DNA of 7,719 bases from Gammaproteobacteria bacterium (GTDB lineage: Bacteria; Pseudomonadota; Gammaproteobacteria; Steroidobacterales; SZUA-146), in the NCBI GenBank assembly GCA_013002925.1, contig JABDLQ010000395.1, forward strand, positions 1-7,719. The letters run 5' to 3'. The notes below the pieces were generated by a model, which had not been told where the DNA came from, searched no databases, and was given only the letters and a program-made list of their open reading frames with translations. The position numbers were made by a program, and so were the translations under genes. Each line of letters opens with the position of its first letter. The stretch's first letter is position 1. Positions 1 through 6,934 of the stretch are shown here, piece by piece.

Positions 1-2679
1 GTTCCAGGGAGTGGGGTCATCTGGCGGATCATAGGGTTCTTTTGACGGATAACGCAGATCCCAGGCGACACGCTGAAAACCGGCTTTTACCGGTCCCTCG
101 ACGTGACGCACGACGTTGCCGTCGGCATCCTTGACAATCAGTACCACCGCTGGCGCCGCTTCCAGTTCTTCTTCCGTCAGCTTGTCCCATGTCGGGAACA
201 TGGCGTCCTCGCCCGCTGTACGTTTTTCCTTGTCAGCCGCATGACGGGTGTCACGCGCCGTCTTGATTTCTGCAGGCAGATAGTAGGTGAAGACTGCGCC
301 AAACGGTGGGTTCGGTGCGTTAAAAAAAGCAGCCCCGCGACTGGATTTACAGTTCTCCTGGTCACAACCCAGTGCACGTCTGGGTACATACCACGGCGTT
401 TCCCGTACCGGGAACAGCTGGCGTTCGCTGGCCAGCGAGTCGGGGTCAATGTGTCGAAGTACGCTGTAGTCGTCGAACACGTAAAAGCCGCGCCCAAACG
501 TTGCGCCAACCAGATCGTTTTCACGCGACTGGATCACCAGGTCGCGAAACGCTATGGTGGGCGCGTTGCCGGTCAGCTTGACCCAGCGTTTGCCGCCATC
601 GAGTGTAAAAAACACCCCGAATTCAGTGCCTGCAAACAAGAGTTCGGGATTGACGTGATCCTGTACCACGCGCCATACCAGGTGTCGCTCCGGCAGGTTG
701 CCGGTGATGCTGCGCCAACTCCTGCCACGGTCTGTGCTCTTGAGCAGGTAGGGCTTGAAGTCGCCGTTTTTGTGATTGTCCACCGCAACGTATACGGTGT
801 CTGCGTCGTGCAGATCAGCCTTGATGTCATTCACAAAGAAATAGTCCGGTACCCCGGGCAGACTATCAATCTCCTGCCACTCGGCGGTTTCACCATTGCG
901 AATCTGAATCAAACCATCGTCAGTGCCGGCATACAGCAGACCTTTTTCAAGCGGTGACTCCGACAATGACGTGACGGTGCCAAACATGGACATCGCATAC
1001 AGATCCCAGGGGGCGGTTTCATTCCACTGCCGACCCATGAGCGGCGTGCGCAGTCGATCGATCTGCCGCGACAAATCACCGCTGATCGCCGTCCAGGAAT
1101 CCCCGCGATCGGCCGAACGCCATACCCGCGTGCTGGCAAAGTACAAAGTCGCAGAATCGTGCGGGCTGATCAGAACGGGTGAGTCCCAGTTAAACCGGTC
1201 GGCCGGTTCGCCCAGCTCGGGTTGCGGCTGGATGTACACAATCTGCCCGGTTTTGCGGTCAAAGCGCGACAGATTGCCTTGTTGCCACTGGGCATACACG
1301 ATGTCCGGATTGTCGGGGTCGGCGGCCGATTGATGACCGTCGCCGCCGAGCGTAATGAACCAGTCGGAATTGCGGATGCCGGCATAATCATCCGTACGGG
1401 AGGGACCGCCCTGGCTATTGTTGTCCTGGGTCCCGCCATACACATTGTAAAACGGCTTGTCATTGTCGACGGCAACTTTATAAAACTGGGTAACGGGTAA
1501 ATTCGTCACGTGCCGCCAGTGATCACCGTTGTCAAACGTTTCATACAGTCCACCGTCATTACCCACCAAAAGATAATCCGGATCGTCCGGATCAAACGCC
1601 AGTGCGTGATGATCCACGTGCTTGTTGTTGTATTTCGTGCGTATAAAGTTTTTACCGCCGTCACTGGAGATGTGTAAAAACACATCCATGTGGTAGAGAC
1701 GATCGAAAGCATGTGGACTGGCAAACAGTTCCTGGTAGTAGTGAGGTCCGGTGCCACTGGCAACAAAATCACTTTGTTTCTCCCAGCCTTCGCCACCACT
1801 TACCGATTTCCAGACGCCACCTTTGCGGTTGCCCAGTTCAATCGCGGCGTAAATGACTTCAGGCTGCTGGGGGGAGATTGCCAGACCTATTTTGCCCATG
1901 TCTTCTTCAGGCAGCCCGGTCTTGAGTTCTTTCCAGGTTTCACCCGCATCCATGGATTTATGGATGCCCGTGTCAGGACCGCCATCGATTAACACGGCCA
2001 CAGTGCGCAGCCTTTGCCACGTCGTGGCATACATGATGTCGGGGTTGGACGGGTCAAGATGAACCTCACCGGCACCGGTGTACTGATTGCCCTGCAATAC
2101 CCGCCTCCAGGTTTTACCCCCATCCGTGGTCTTGTACAGACCACGCTCACCCCCGGCCGACCACAAAGGTCCCTGGGCAGCCACGAACACCGTATTGGAG
2201 TCACGTGGATCGATGCGAATCATGCCGATATGTTCGGATTTTTTGAGCCCCATATTTTCCCAGGTGGCGCCCCCGTCCCGACTGACGTAGACCCCGTCAC
2301 CATAGCCAACGTGTCGACCGCCGATGTTTTCGCCGGTGCCGACCCAGATGGTCTGGTGGTGGTTAGGGTCGATCGCCAGCGCGCCGATACTATAGGAGCC
2401 CTGGCCATCAAAAATGGATTTCCATGTGATACCCGCATTGGTGGTTTTCCAGACCCCACCGCTGCCCACGGCAACATACCAGGTGCTTCTGTTTGTCGGG
2501 TCTACCGCGATATCCGCAATGCGCCCGGACATAAACGCCGGTCCGATACCGCGTAATTCCAGGCCGGCAAAGGTTTCATCATTGAGTCCTGGCGCGGGTT
2601 TTTCATCGCTTTGTGCCGTGCTGTGCGGCAGCAATGCCATAACACAGGCGCAGATCGCAAGTTGTATTAATCGATTCAT
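1..2679 (-). CDS. Secreted Asp-box (BNR/VPS10-sortilin-like) beta-propeller protein, C-terminus cut off by window edge
   Basis: The frame is open for 893 codons from ATG at 2679 to the window edge, with no stop. Residues 1-22 look like a Sec signal peptide (short basic start, hydrophobic core, likely cut after S-T-A at 20-22), so the protein should be exported. At least ten Asp-boxes of the form S/T-x-D-x-G-x-x-W begin near residues 79, 133, 184, 242, 292, 338, 381, 522, 648 and 692; those at 79 and 292 lack the Asp, and the one at 338 ends in Phe. They mark a large, possibly double, beta-propeller. The stretch at 415-450 (GGTQDNNSQGGPS, then GGDGHQ) and a late G-F-Q-R-V-A-W-D-L-R-Y segment near 867-877 match proteins usually labelled VPS10 domain-containing or glycosyl hydrolase BNR repeat; the late segment resembles a FlgD-like Ig fold. 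Family members are often about 1000-1100 residues, so probably 100-200 are missing. The start has GGGGA five bases upstream. The ligand or substrate is unknown, and Asp-boxes alone do not prove hydrolase activity. Confidence 0.88.
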   Translation of the reverse strand, partial: MNRLIQLAICACVMALLPHSTAQSDEKPAPGLNDETFAGLELRGIGPAFMSGRIADIAVDPTNRSTWYVAVGSGGVWKTTNAGITWKSIFDGQGSYSIGALAIDPNHHQTIWVGTGENIGGRHVGYGDGVYVSRDGGATWENMGLKKSEHIGMIRIDPRDSNTVFVAAQGPLWSAGGERGLYKTTDGGKTWRRVLQGNQYTGAGEVHLDPSNPDIMYATTWQRLRTVAVLIDGGPDTGIHKSMDAGETWKELKTGLPEEDMGKIGLAISPQQPEVIYAAIELGNRKGGVWKSVSGGEGWEKQSDFVASGTGPHYYQELFASPHAFDRLYHMDVFLHISSDGGKNFIRTKYNNKHVDHHALAFDPDDPDYLLVGNDGGLYETFDNGDHWRHVTNLPVTQFYKVAVDNDKPFYNVYGGTQDNNSQGGPSRTDDYAGIRNSDWFITLGGDGHQSAADPDNPDIVYAQWQQGNLSRFDRKTGQIVYIQPQPELGEPADRFNWDSPVLISPHDSATLYFASTRVWRSADRGDSWTAISGDLSRQIDRLRTPLMGRQWNETAPWDLYAMSMFGTVTSLSESPLEKGLLYAGTDDGLIQIRNGETAEWQEIDSLPGVPDYFFVNDIKADLHDADTVYVAVDNHKNGDFKPYLLKSTDRGRSWRSITGNLPERHLVWRVVQDHVNPELLFAGTEFGVFFTLDGGKRWVKLTGNAPTIAFRDLVIQSRENDLVGATFGRGFYVFDDYSVLRHIDPDSLASERQLFPVRETPWYVPRRALGCDQENCKSSRGAAFFNAPNPPFGAVFTYYLPAEIKTARDTRHAADKEKRTAGEDAMFPTWDKLTEEELEAAPAVVLIVKDADGNVVRHVEGPVKAGFQRVAWDLRYPSKEPYDPPDDPTPWN

Positions 2680-2684
2680 TGGAG

Positions 2685-2689
2685 TCCCC
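2685..2689 (-). promoter_or_regulatory. Ribosome binding site of the propeller gene
   Basis: On the minus strand GGGGA lies five bases before the ATG at 2679. It supports this start over the internal Met14, which would destroy the signal peptide. Confidence 0.55.
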
Positions 2690-2704
2690 GGATGGATAGC
2701 AAAC

Positions 2705-2723
2705 TCGCTCCTGTGGTGAGCGA
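2705..2723. repeat. Perfect 6-bp inverted repeat in the leader of the propeller gene
   Basis: TCGCTC at 2705-2710 and GAGCGA at 2718-2723 are exact inverted copies around a seven-base loop. The element ends 25 bases before the propeller gene start, so it would lie in the mRNA leader or at the promoter. It could be an operator or a small hairpin; no T-run follows it that would make a terminator. A six-base repeat can arise by chance. Confidence 0.3.
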
Positions 2724-2740
2724 AACTTTGTGCAGATCGT

Positions 2741-2760
2741 ACCAGAAATTGCACCAGAAA
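2741..2760. repeat. Tandem 8-bp direct repeat upstream of the propeller gene
   Basis: ACCAGAAA occurs at 2741-2748 and again at 2753-2760, a 12-base period. On the minus strand this reads TTTCTGGT twice, 60-80 bases before the propeller start, where a promoter and activator site would be expected. A weak -10-like TACGAT (minus strand, 2742-2737) follows directly, but no good -35 goes with it. It may be a regulator binding site; this is inference from position and spacing only. Confidence 0.3.
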
Positions 2761-2774
2761 ATATCCGGGGCATG

Positions 2775-2798
2775 CCGGCCCGGAATCTATCGGGCCGG
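2775..2798 (-). terminator. Candidate hairpin terminator after lysAC
   Basis: CCGGCCCG at 2775-2782 and CGGGCCGG at 2791-2798 form a perfect 8-bp GC-only stem with an eight-base loop. It lies about 125 bases beyond the lysAC stop and before the propeller gene. Downstream on the minus strand there is only a loose T-rich patch (ATATTTTCT, starting 12 bases after the stem) rather than a clean T-run. It could end the lysAC transcript weakly, work with Rho, or be a regulatory hairpin. Confidence 0.4.
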
Positions 2799-2921
2799 AT
2801 TGCACCCGCACCGTTGCACGTGGCAGGCGCAAGGTTCCGCGGTTTACACCAGAGAATGTGTCAGACACTCACTGTGCCAGCACCCGCAGCGCACCCCTTC
2901 ACACGCGATCGGGCTGGCCTA

Positions 2922-5561
2922 TTACAGCAGAATTTCACCTGCCGGTTCACGCAAATTGTAGCGGGAACTCATCGTATGGCCGTAGGCGCCGGTATTGGCG
3001 ATCAGCAGGATATCGCCTTCGCGGCAGCGTGGTAGCAACCGGTCCAGACCAAGGCGGTCGCCGGTTTCGCAATTGGGTCCGACCACGGTGTAACGTTCTG
3101 CCGGCGCTTCATCCAGTCGCGACAAATTGACGATTTCGTGATAAGCGCCGTACAGGGCCGGGCGGATCAGTGAGTTCATGCCGGTTGCCACACCCACGTA
3201 TTGCACTGCGCCTTTGCCTTTGGTTTGGGTAACGCGCGCTAACAATACACCGGCTTCAGCAACCACAAATCGTCCGGGTTCCATCCACAAGCGGTACTGT
3301 TGATAGCTGGCTTTGAGTTTGTGTAACGAGGTATCGAGCGCAGCAAGATCCAGCGGCGGATCACCGGGCTTCTCCGGAACTCCCAGGCCGCCGCCCAGAT
3401 CCAGAACTTCCACGGTATCAAAGCGCGCAGCGGCTGCCGATAACACGTGGCCGACATCGGTCCAGTTGTGCGGATCCATGATGCCACTGCCGCTGTGTGC
3501 GTGGATACCGGCAACGGTGACCCGGTATCTATCGACCAGCTGCTGCAATTCATCAAGCTCCTGTGCCGGAATTCCGAATTTCGAATGTGAACCGGCAGTG
3601 CGCACCAGTTCGTGGTGGCCCCGGCCATGTCCCGGGTCAAGGCGGATGAATACCTGGCGATCGGTAAAATCTTTGCCCCAGTGGCGTAGCGGATACAGGT
3701 TGTCGAGTGTCACCCGGACACCGGCTGCCAGGCCAAAATGGTAGTCCTCCCTGGTCGCAAAATTGGGGGTGTATAAAATGCGCTGTCGGTCTATTTGCGG
3801 AAATAATCGGAACAGGCGTTGCAACTCGCCCGGAGACACGCACTCAAAATCAAGTCCGGCCGTGCGTACTACCTTCAGCACGCCTTCATGCGGGTTGGCT
3901 TTCATGGCGTACAAAGTGGTGTCCAATGCACTGAGTGTCTGCAATGACTGCGCCCGCGAGCCGATGGTGTCACTGTCATACACATAAGCACACTCGCGCT
4001 CCTGCATCAGCGCGAGCAGTTTGTTCTGTTTTTTCTCCCACCACGCCGGGGTGCGATCTGCCTGTACGGCAGGCTGATGAAGTTGTGACCAGGACGGCCC
4101 GAACGTGCTGTGCGTGGTGTCGCCGCTAATGATGGAGTTATGAAGTTTTTGGGTCAGGCGCTCGCCCTGGTTTTCGTCAACAACAAAAGTCAGATTGAGA
4201 TCACTGGCTGACTGTGACACCAGGTGAATTTTGTGTTCCGCAAAAACCTCCAGTGCGGGCCCCATGGTGTGCAACATGGTGCGGATATTGCGACCGACCA
4301 GGCTGACCGATGCGCACTGTTCAATTACTGCGACGGTGCAAATAGTACCGAGTTCAGTGAGCAGACGATGCCACTCGTCCGCAGCGATATTTCCGCTGAC
4401 CGGGTCAATAGAGAGGGTAACGTTGCTTTCCGACGTTGAAATCAGGTCGACCGAAACGCCAAACCGTTTGATGATGGCAAATGCGTCCGCCAGAAACCCG
4501 ACTTCCTGCCACATGGCGACGCTTTCCAGCGATAGCAATTTGAGCCCCTTGCGAAGCGCAATGGCTTTGACCCGGGCATCGGCTTCGGGGGTGACCTTTG
4601 AAATACTTGTACCCGCCATGTGCGGGTGCATGACACTGCGCACAAACACCGGGATGCCGGCCCGGGCTGCCGGTGCCAGGCACCGTGGGTGCAAAACCGT
4701 ACCGCCCATCGCTGCGATTTCCTGGGCTTCGTCAAAATGCAGGGCTTGCAGGGCACGCGCCGCAGGCACGGCGCGCGGATCGGCACTGAACATACCGGGT
4801 ACATCCGTCCAGATTTCGACCCGCTGTGCGAGGAGTTTACACCCGAAAAATGTGGCGGATGAATCCGAGCCGCCGCGCCCCAGCGTTACGGTATTGCCGT
4901 CTTTGTTTCGGGCAATAAATCCTTGTGTTAGCACACAGGTTTTGTCGTCCAGAAAATCCTGTAAGCGTCGGTCAACCGCGTAATCACACACAGCTGACAA
5001 ATACTGCTGACGCCCGGTAGTGTGCGGCTGAGGCTGGCTGACCAACCATTCACGTGCGTCAATCCATGTAACATCGATGCCGTTTTTGCACAGCCAGGCG
5101 GCGCTGAGCCGGCTGCTCATCAATTCTCCCAGACCCAGGATCGTGGCGACCCGGTCGATCGCCAGGGTGTCACCGCTGCGGCTGTCGTGCTCCGTTGCGG
5201 CCAGAAAATCAAATTCAGCGTGCAGTATTTCGTTTGCATCCAGGGCCAGTTCAGTCGCCTGTGCCCGGTGGATGTCCCTGATGTTTTGTGCGGCTTCAGT
5301 AACCTGGGTACCCGTGCTGATTTTTTCCAGTAAATCAGACACCCCGGCAAAGGCAGAATGGACGATCAAAGGTTGCAGACCGCTGGCCAGTCGCGCCCGC
5401 AACAGCTGCGCGATAATCTGCCAGTTTGCTGCGCCAGTGACGCTGGTGCCGCCGAATTTCATGACGATCTGGCGCGATGCACACACATCGGCTGGCGCAC
5501 CAAGAGTGTTGACAGCCGGAAATTCAGATTCGGTAAAAGGCTGCATCTGTCTGCTTTTCAT
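2922..5561 (-). CDS. lysAC: Bifunctional aspartate kinase / diaminopimelate decarboxylase (LysC-LysA fusion)
   Basis: This 879-residue cytoplasmic enzyme carries both ends of lysine synthesis: phosphorylation of aspartate (EC 2.7.2.4) and PLP-dependent decarboxylation of meso-diaminopimelate to lysine (EC 4.1.1.20). The kinase half (about 31-490) shows KFGGTS at 35-40, GRGGSD at 228-233 and WTDVPG at 251-256. Two ACT-type regulatory segments follow (about 340-490); VDLISTSE at 371-378 resembles the lysine-sensing site of LysC, so feedback by lysine is likely. After a linker near 490-512 comes a fold-type III decarboxylase: PLP lysine K554 in YAMKANP, HAHSGSG at 687-693, GGGLGVP at 723-729, EPGRFV at 761-766, CETGD at 831-835 in place of the usual CESGD, and Y860 in NTGAYG. 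All key residues are present. The length fits known fusions. An N-terminal extension of about 30 residues precedes the kinase. The ATG at 5561 has no visible ribosome site; Met6 at 5546 is an alternative. The gene stands alone and diverges from the formaldehyde operon. Confidence 0.95.
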   Translation of the reverse strand: MKSRQMQPFTESEFPAVNTLGAPADVCASRQIVMKFGGTSVTGAANWQIIAQLLRARLASGLQPLIVHSAFAGVSDLLEKISTGTQVTEAAQNIRDIHRAQATELALDANEILHAEFDFLAATEHDSRSGDTLAIDRVATILGLGELMSSRLSAAWLCKNGIDVTWIDAREWLVSQPQPHTTGRQQYLSAVCDYAVDRRLQDFLDDKTCVLTQGFIARNKDGNTVTLGRGGSDSSATFFGCKLLAQRVEIWTDVPGMFSADPRAVPAARALQALHFDEAQEIAAMGGTVLHPRCLAPAARAGIPVFVRSVMHPHMAGTSISKVTPEADARVKAIALRKGLKLLSLESVAMWQEVGFLADAFAIIKRFGVSVDLISTSESNVTLSIDPVSGNIAADEWHRLLTELGTICTVAVIEQCASVSLVGRNIRTMLHTMGPALEVFAEHKIHLVSQSASDLNLTFVVDENQGERLTQKLHNSIISGDTTHSTFGPSWSQLHQPAVQADRTPAWWEKKQNKLLALMQERECAYVYDSDTIGSRAQSLQTLSALDTTLYAMKANPHEGVLKVVRTAGLDFECVSPGELQRLFRLFPQIDRQRILYTPNFATREDYHFGLAAGVRVTLDNLYPLRHWGKDFTDRQVFIRLDPGHGRGHHELVRTAGSHSKFGIPAQELDELQQLVDRYRVTVAGIHAHSGSGIMDPHNWTDVGHVLSAAAARFDTVEVLDLGGGLGVPEKPGDPPLDLAALDTSLHKLKASYQQYRLWMEPGRFVVAEAGVLLARVTQTKGKGAVQYVGVATGMNSLIRPALYGAYHEIVNLSRLDEAPAERYTVVGPNCETGDRLGLDRLLPRCREGDILLIANTGAYGHTMSSRYNLREPAGEILL

Positions 5562-5563
5562 AT

Positions 5564-5582
5564 AAAAAAACCGGATTTTTTT
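5564..5582. repeat. A7-CCGGA-T7 inverted repeat just upstream of lysAC
   Basis: Seven A at 5564-5570 and seven T at 5576-5582 flank CCGGA. On the minus strand this reads A7-TCCGG-T7 and ends two bases before the lysAC ATG, where a ribosome site would normally be. An A/T-only stem is weak in RNA, but the T-run could pause polymerase or bend the DNA. It leaves the first ATG without a purine-rich ribosome site. Confidence 0.45.
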
Positions 5583-5602
5583 GCGCTGCGGTAAAACTGA
5601 CT

Positions 5603-5631
5603 AGTGTTGAGTATTAGCGTAAGGTCGTCAA
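5603..5631 (-). promoter_or_regulatory. Candidate sigma70 promoter for lysAC
   Basis: On the minus strand TTGACG (5631-5626) is a near-perfect -35 box. Seventeen bases later comes AACACT (5608-5603), a poor -10 box. Transcription from here would give a leader of about 35-40 bases. It overlaps one of the weak plus-strand candidates, so the two directions might compete. The call rests mainly on the -35 box. Confidence 0.25.
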
Positions 5632-5655
5632 TAGTTTCTTATGAGCACATATTGC

Positions 5656-5673
5656 GCGCGGTGAATGCGCGGT
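5656..5673. repeat. 7-bp direct repeat with 11-base period in the divergent region
   Basis: GCGCGGT occurs at 5656-5662 and 5667-5673, separated by GAAT, so the copies lie one helical turn apart on the same DNA face. The pair sits immediately before the TTGCGT/TAAACT promoter candidate of the formaldehyde operon. This arrangement suits a tandem regulator site, but no known regulator consensus is recognised. Confidence 0.3.
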
Positions 5674-5815
5674 ATTTTTGCGTGGGAACAAAAAAAGCTA
5701 AACTCCACACTGCTTTCCAGCGCAATTTTCCAGGTAATACCATCGTTATCCATTTCGGTATCGGGGCAGAAGTCACAATAGCTTTTATGCAGGTTACTGC
5801 CAATACTAACTACAC

Positions 5816-5820
5816 GGAGA
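5816..5820 (+). promoter_or_regulatory. Ribosome binding site of frmA
   Basis: GGAGA lies seven bases before the ATG at 5828. This is a good Shine-Dalgarno match at proper spacing and fixes the start. Confidence 0.7.
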
Positions 5821-5827
5821 ACAGGCC

Positions 5828-6934
5828 ATGAAAACACAAGCAGCCGTTGCATTTGCCGCCGGTCAGCCTCTGGAGATTGTGGATGTGGATTTGCAGGGGC
5901 CACAGGAAGGCGAAGTCCTGGTTGAACTCAAAGCTACCGGAGTGTGTCACACCGATGCCTTTACTTTATCCGGTGATGATCCCGAAGGTGCGTTCCCGGC
6001 AATCCTTGGACACGAGGGGGCTGGTGTCGTGCTGGAAACCGGCAAGGGTGTCACGACGCTAAACCCCGGTGATCATGTGATTCCCCTGTACACGCCGGAA
6101 TGTCGGGAGTGCGATTTTTGCCTGCATCCAAAAACCAATCTGTGTCAGGCCATTCGCGAGACCCAGGGGCAGGGGCTGATGCCCGATGGCACCAGCCGGT
6201 TTTCGCTCGATGGCAAACCGCTGCTGCATTACATGGGCTGTTCCACCTTTGCCAACCACACGGTACTGCCTGAAATCGCGCTGGCGAAAATTCGCGCCGA
6301 CGCCCCCTTTGACAAGGTTTGTTATATTGGTTGTGGCGTCACTACCGGTGTTGGTGCCGTGGCGTTCGACGCAAGGGTTGAACCCGGTGCCAACGTCGTG
6401 GTGTTTGGTCTGGGCGGTATTGGACTGAACGTTGTTCAGGGTGCCCGGCTCGTCGGTGCTAACAGGATTGTGGGGATCGATCTGAATGGTGACCGCGAAG
6501 CGCTCGGGCGCAATTTCGGCATGACAGATTTTATCAACCCCGATGACGTTGACAATGTGGTGGATGCGATCATCGACCTTACTGATGGCGGCGCAGATTA
6601 CAGCTTTGAATGCATCGGCAATGTGAACACCATGCGGCAGGCACTGGAGTGTTGTAACAAGGGTTGGGGAGAGTCGATTATCATCGGCGTCGCCGGGGCC
6701 GGGCAGGAAATATCGACCCGGCCGTTTCAGCTGGTGACCGGTCGGGTTTGGCGTGGCACGGCATTTGGCGGTGCACGCGGTCGTACCGATGTACCCAGGA
6801 TCGTCGATTGGTATATGGATGGCAAAATCAACATCGATGATTTGATTACTCACACCATGCCGCTGCAGGACATCAACAAAGCCTTTGACCTGATGCATGA
6901 GGGCAAGAGTATCCGATCCGTGGTGCTGTACTGA
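5828..6934 (+). CDS. frmA: S-(hydroxymethyl)glutathione dehydrogenase / class III alcohol dehydrogenase
   Basis: This cytoplasmic zinc enzyme (EC 1.1.1.284) oxidises S-hydroxymethylglutathione, formed spontaneously from formaldehyde and glutathione, to S-formylglutathione with NAD+. Class III enzymes can also reduce S-nitrosoglutathione. The 368 residues match the usual length and the frame is intact. Catalytic zinc ligands are C40, H62 (in GHEGAG) and C169; the structural zinc is held by C92, C95, C98 and C106. R110, in the segment before TQGQGLMPDGTSRF, corresponds to the arginine that defines class III specificity. The NAD fold has G-L-G-G-I-G at 194-199 and the ribose-binding acidic residue D218. 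The stop TGA shares its A with the ATG of the hydrolase gene, so the two form an operon. It is also called adhC in some organisms. No frmR-type repressor gene is visible, so regulation cannot be named. Confidence 0.97.
   Translation: MKTQAAVAFAAGQPLEIVDVDLQGPQEGEVLVELKATGVCHTDAFTLSGDDPEGAFPAILGHEGAGVVLETGKGVTTLNPGDHVIPLYTPECRECDFCLHPKTNLCQAIRETQGQGLMPDGTSRFSLDGKPLLHYMGCSTFANHTVLPEIALAKIRADAPFDKVCYIGCGVTTGVGAVAFDARVEPGANVVVFGLGGIGLNVVQGARLVGANRIVGIDLNGDREALGRNFGMTDFINPDDVDNVVDAIIDLTDGGADYSFECIGNVNTMRQALECCNKGWGESIIIGVAGAGQEISTRPFQLVTGRVWRGTAFGGARGRTDVPRIVDWYMDGKINIDDLITHTMPLQDINKAFDLMHEGKSIRSVVLY

Larger units (their letters stand above)
5562..5827. promoter_or_regulatory. Divergent control region between lysAC and the formaldehyde operon
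   Basis: These 266 bases separate two divergent genes and should hold both promoters. They are visibly more AT-rich than the flanking genes. No reading frame here looks like a real gene. For the plus strand I see two weak sigma70-like candidates: TTGAGT at 5607-5612 with AATAGT at 5630-5635 (17-base gap), and TTGCGT at 5678-5683 with TAAACT at 5699-5704 (15-base gap, short). No formaldehyde repressor gene and no riboswitch-like structure is evident. Confidence 0.6.

Noticed and set aside
103..957. Plus-strand 284-codon open frame opposite the propeller gene
   Set aside because: It has no recognisable domain and no ribosome site, and lies wholly antisense to a 893-codon frame rich in Asp-boxes; it is a composition shadow.
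2014..2556. Plus-strand 180-codon open frame opposite the propeller gene
   Set aside because: It is antisense to the N-terminal Asp-box repeats; its apparent regularity reflects the repeats on the other strand.
2643..2679. Lipoprotein signal in the propeller protein (C10 or C12)
   Set aside because: The residues before each cysteine do not make a proper lipobox and the hydrophobic core before them is too short; an ordinary signal peptide cut after A22 fits better.
2858..2868. Short palindrome GTGTC-A-GACAC downstream of lysAC
   Set aside because: The one-base loop is too tight for an RNA hairpin and a 5-bp arm is easily explained by chance.
4231..4983. Plus-strand 250-codon open frame opposite lysAC
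   Set aside because: It is antisense to the conserved kinase domain, with Ser/Arg/Ala-rich composition typical of a shadow frame.
5604..5831. Small frames in the divergent region (75 codons plus strand; 91 codons on the minus strand at 5628-5903)
   Set aside because: Neither has a ribosome site or recognisable motif; both run into the frmA start, and the region is better explained as control DNA.
6059..6898. Minus-strand 279-codon open frame opposite frmA
   Set aside because: It is antisense to a fully conserved dehydrogenase and shows no domain of its own.
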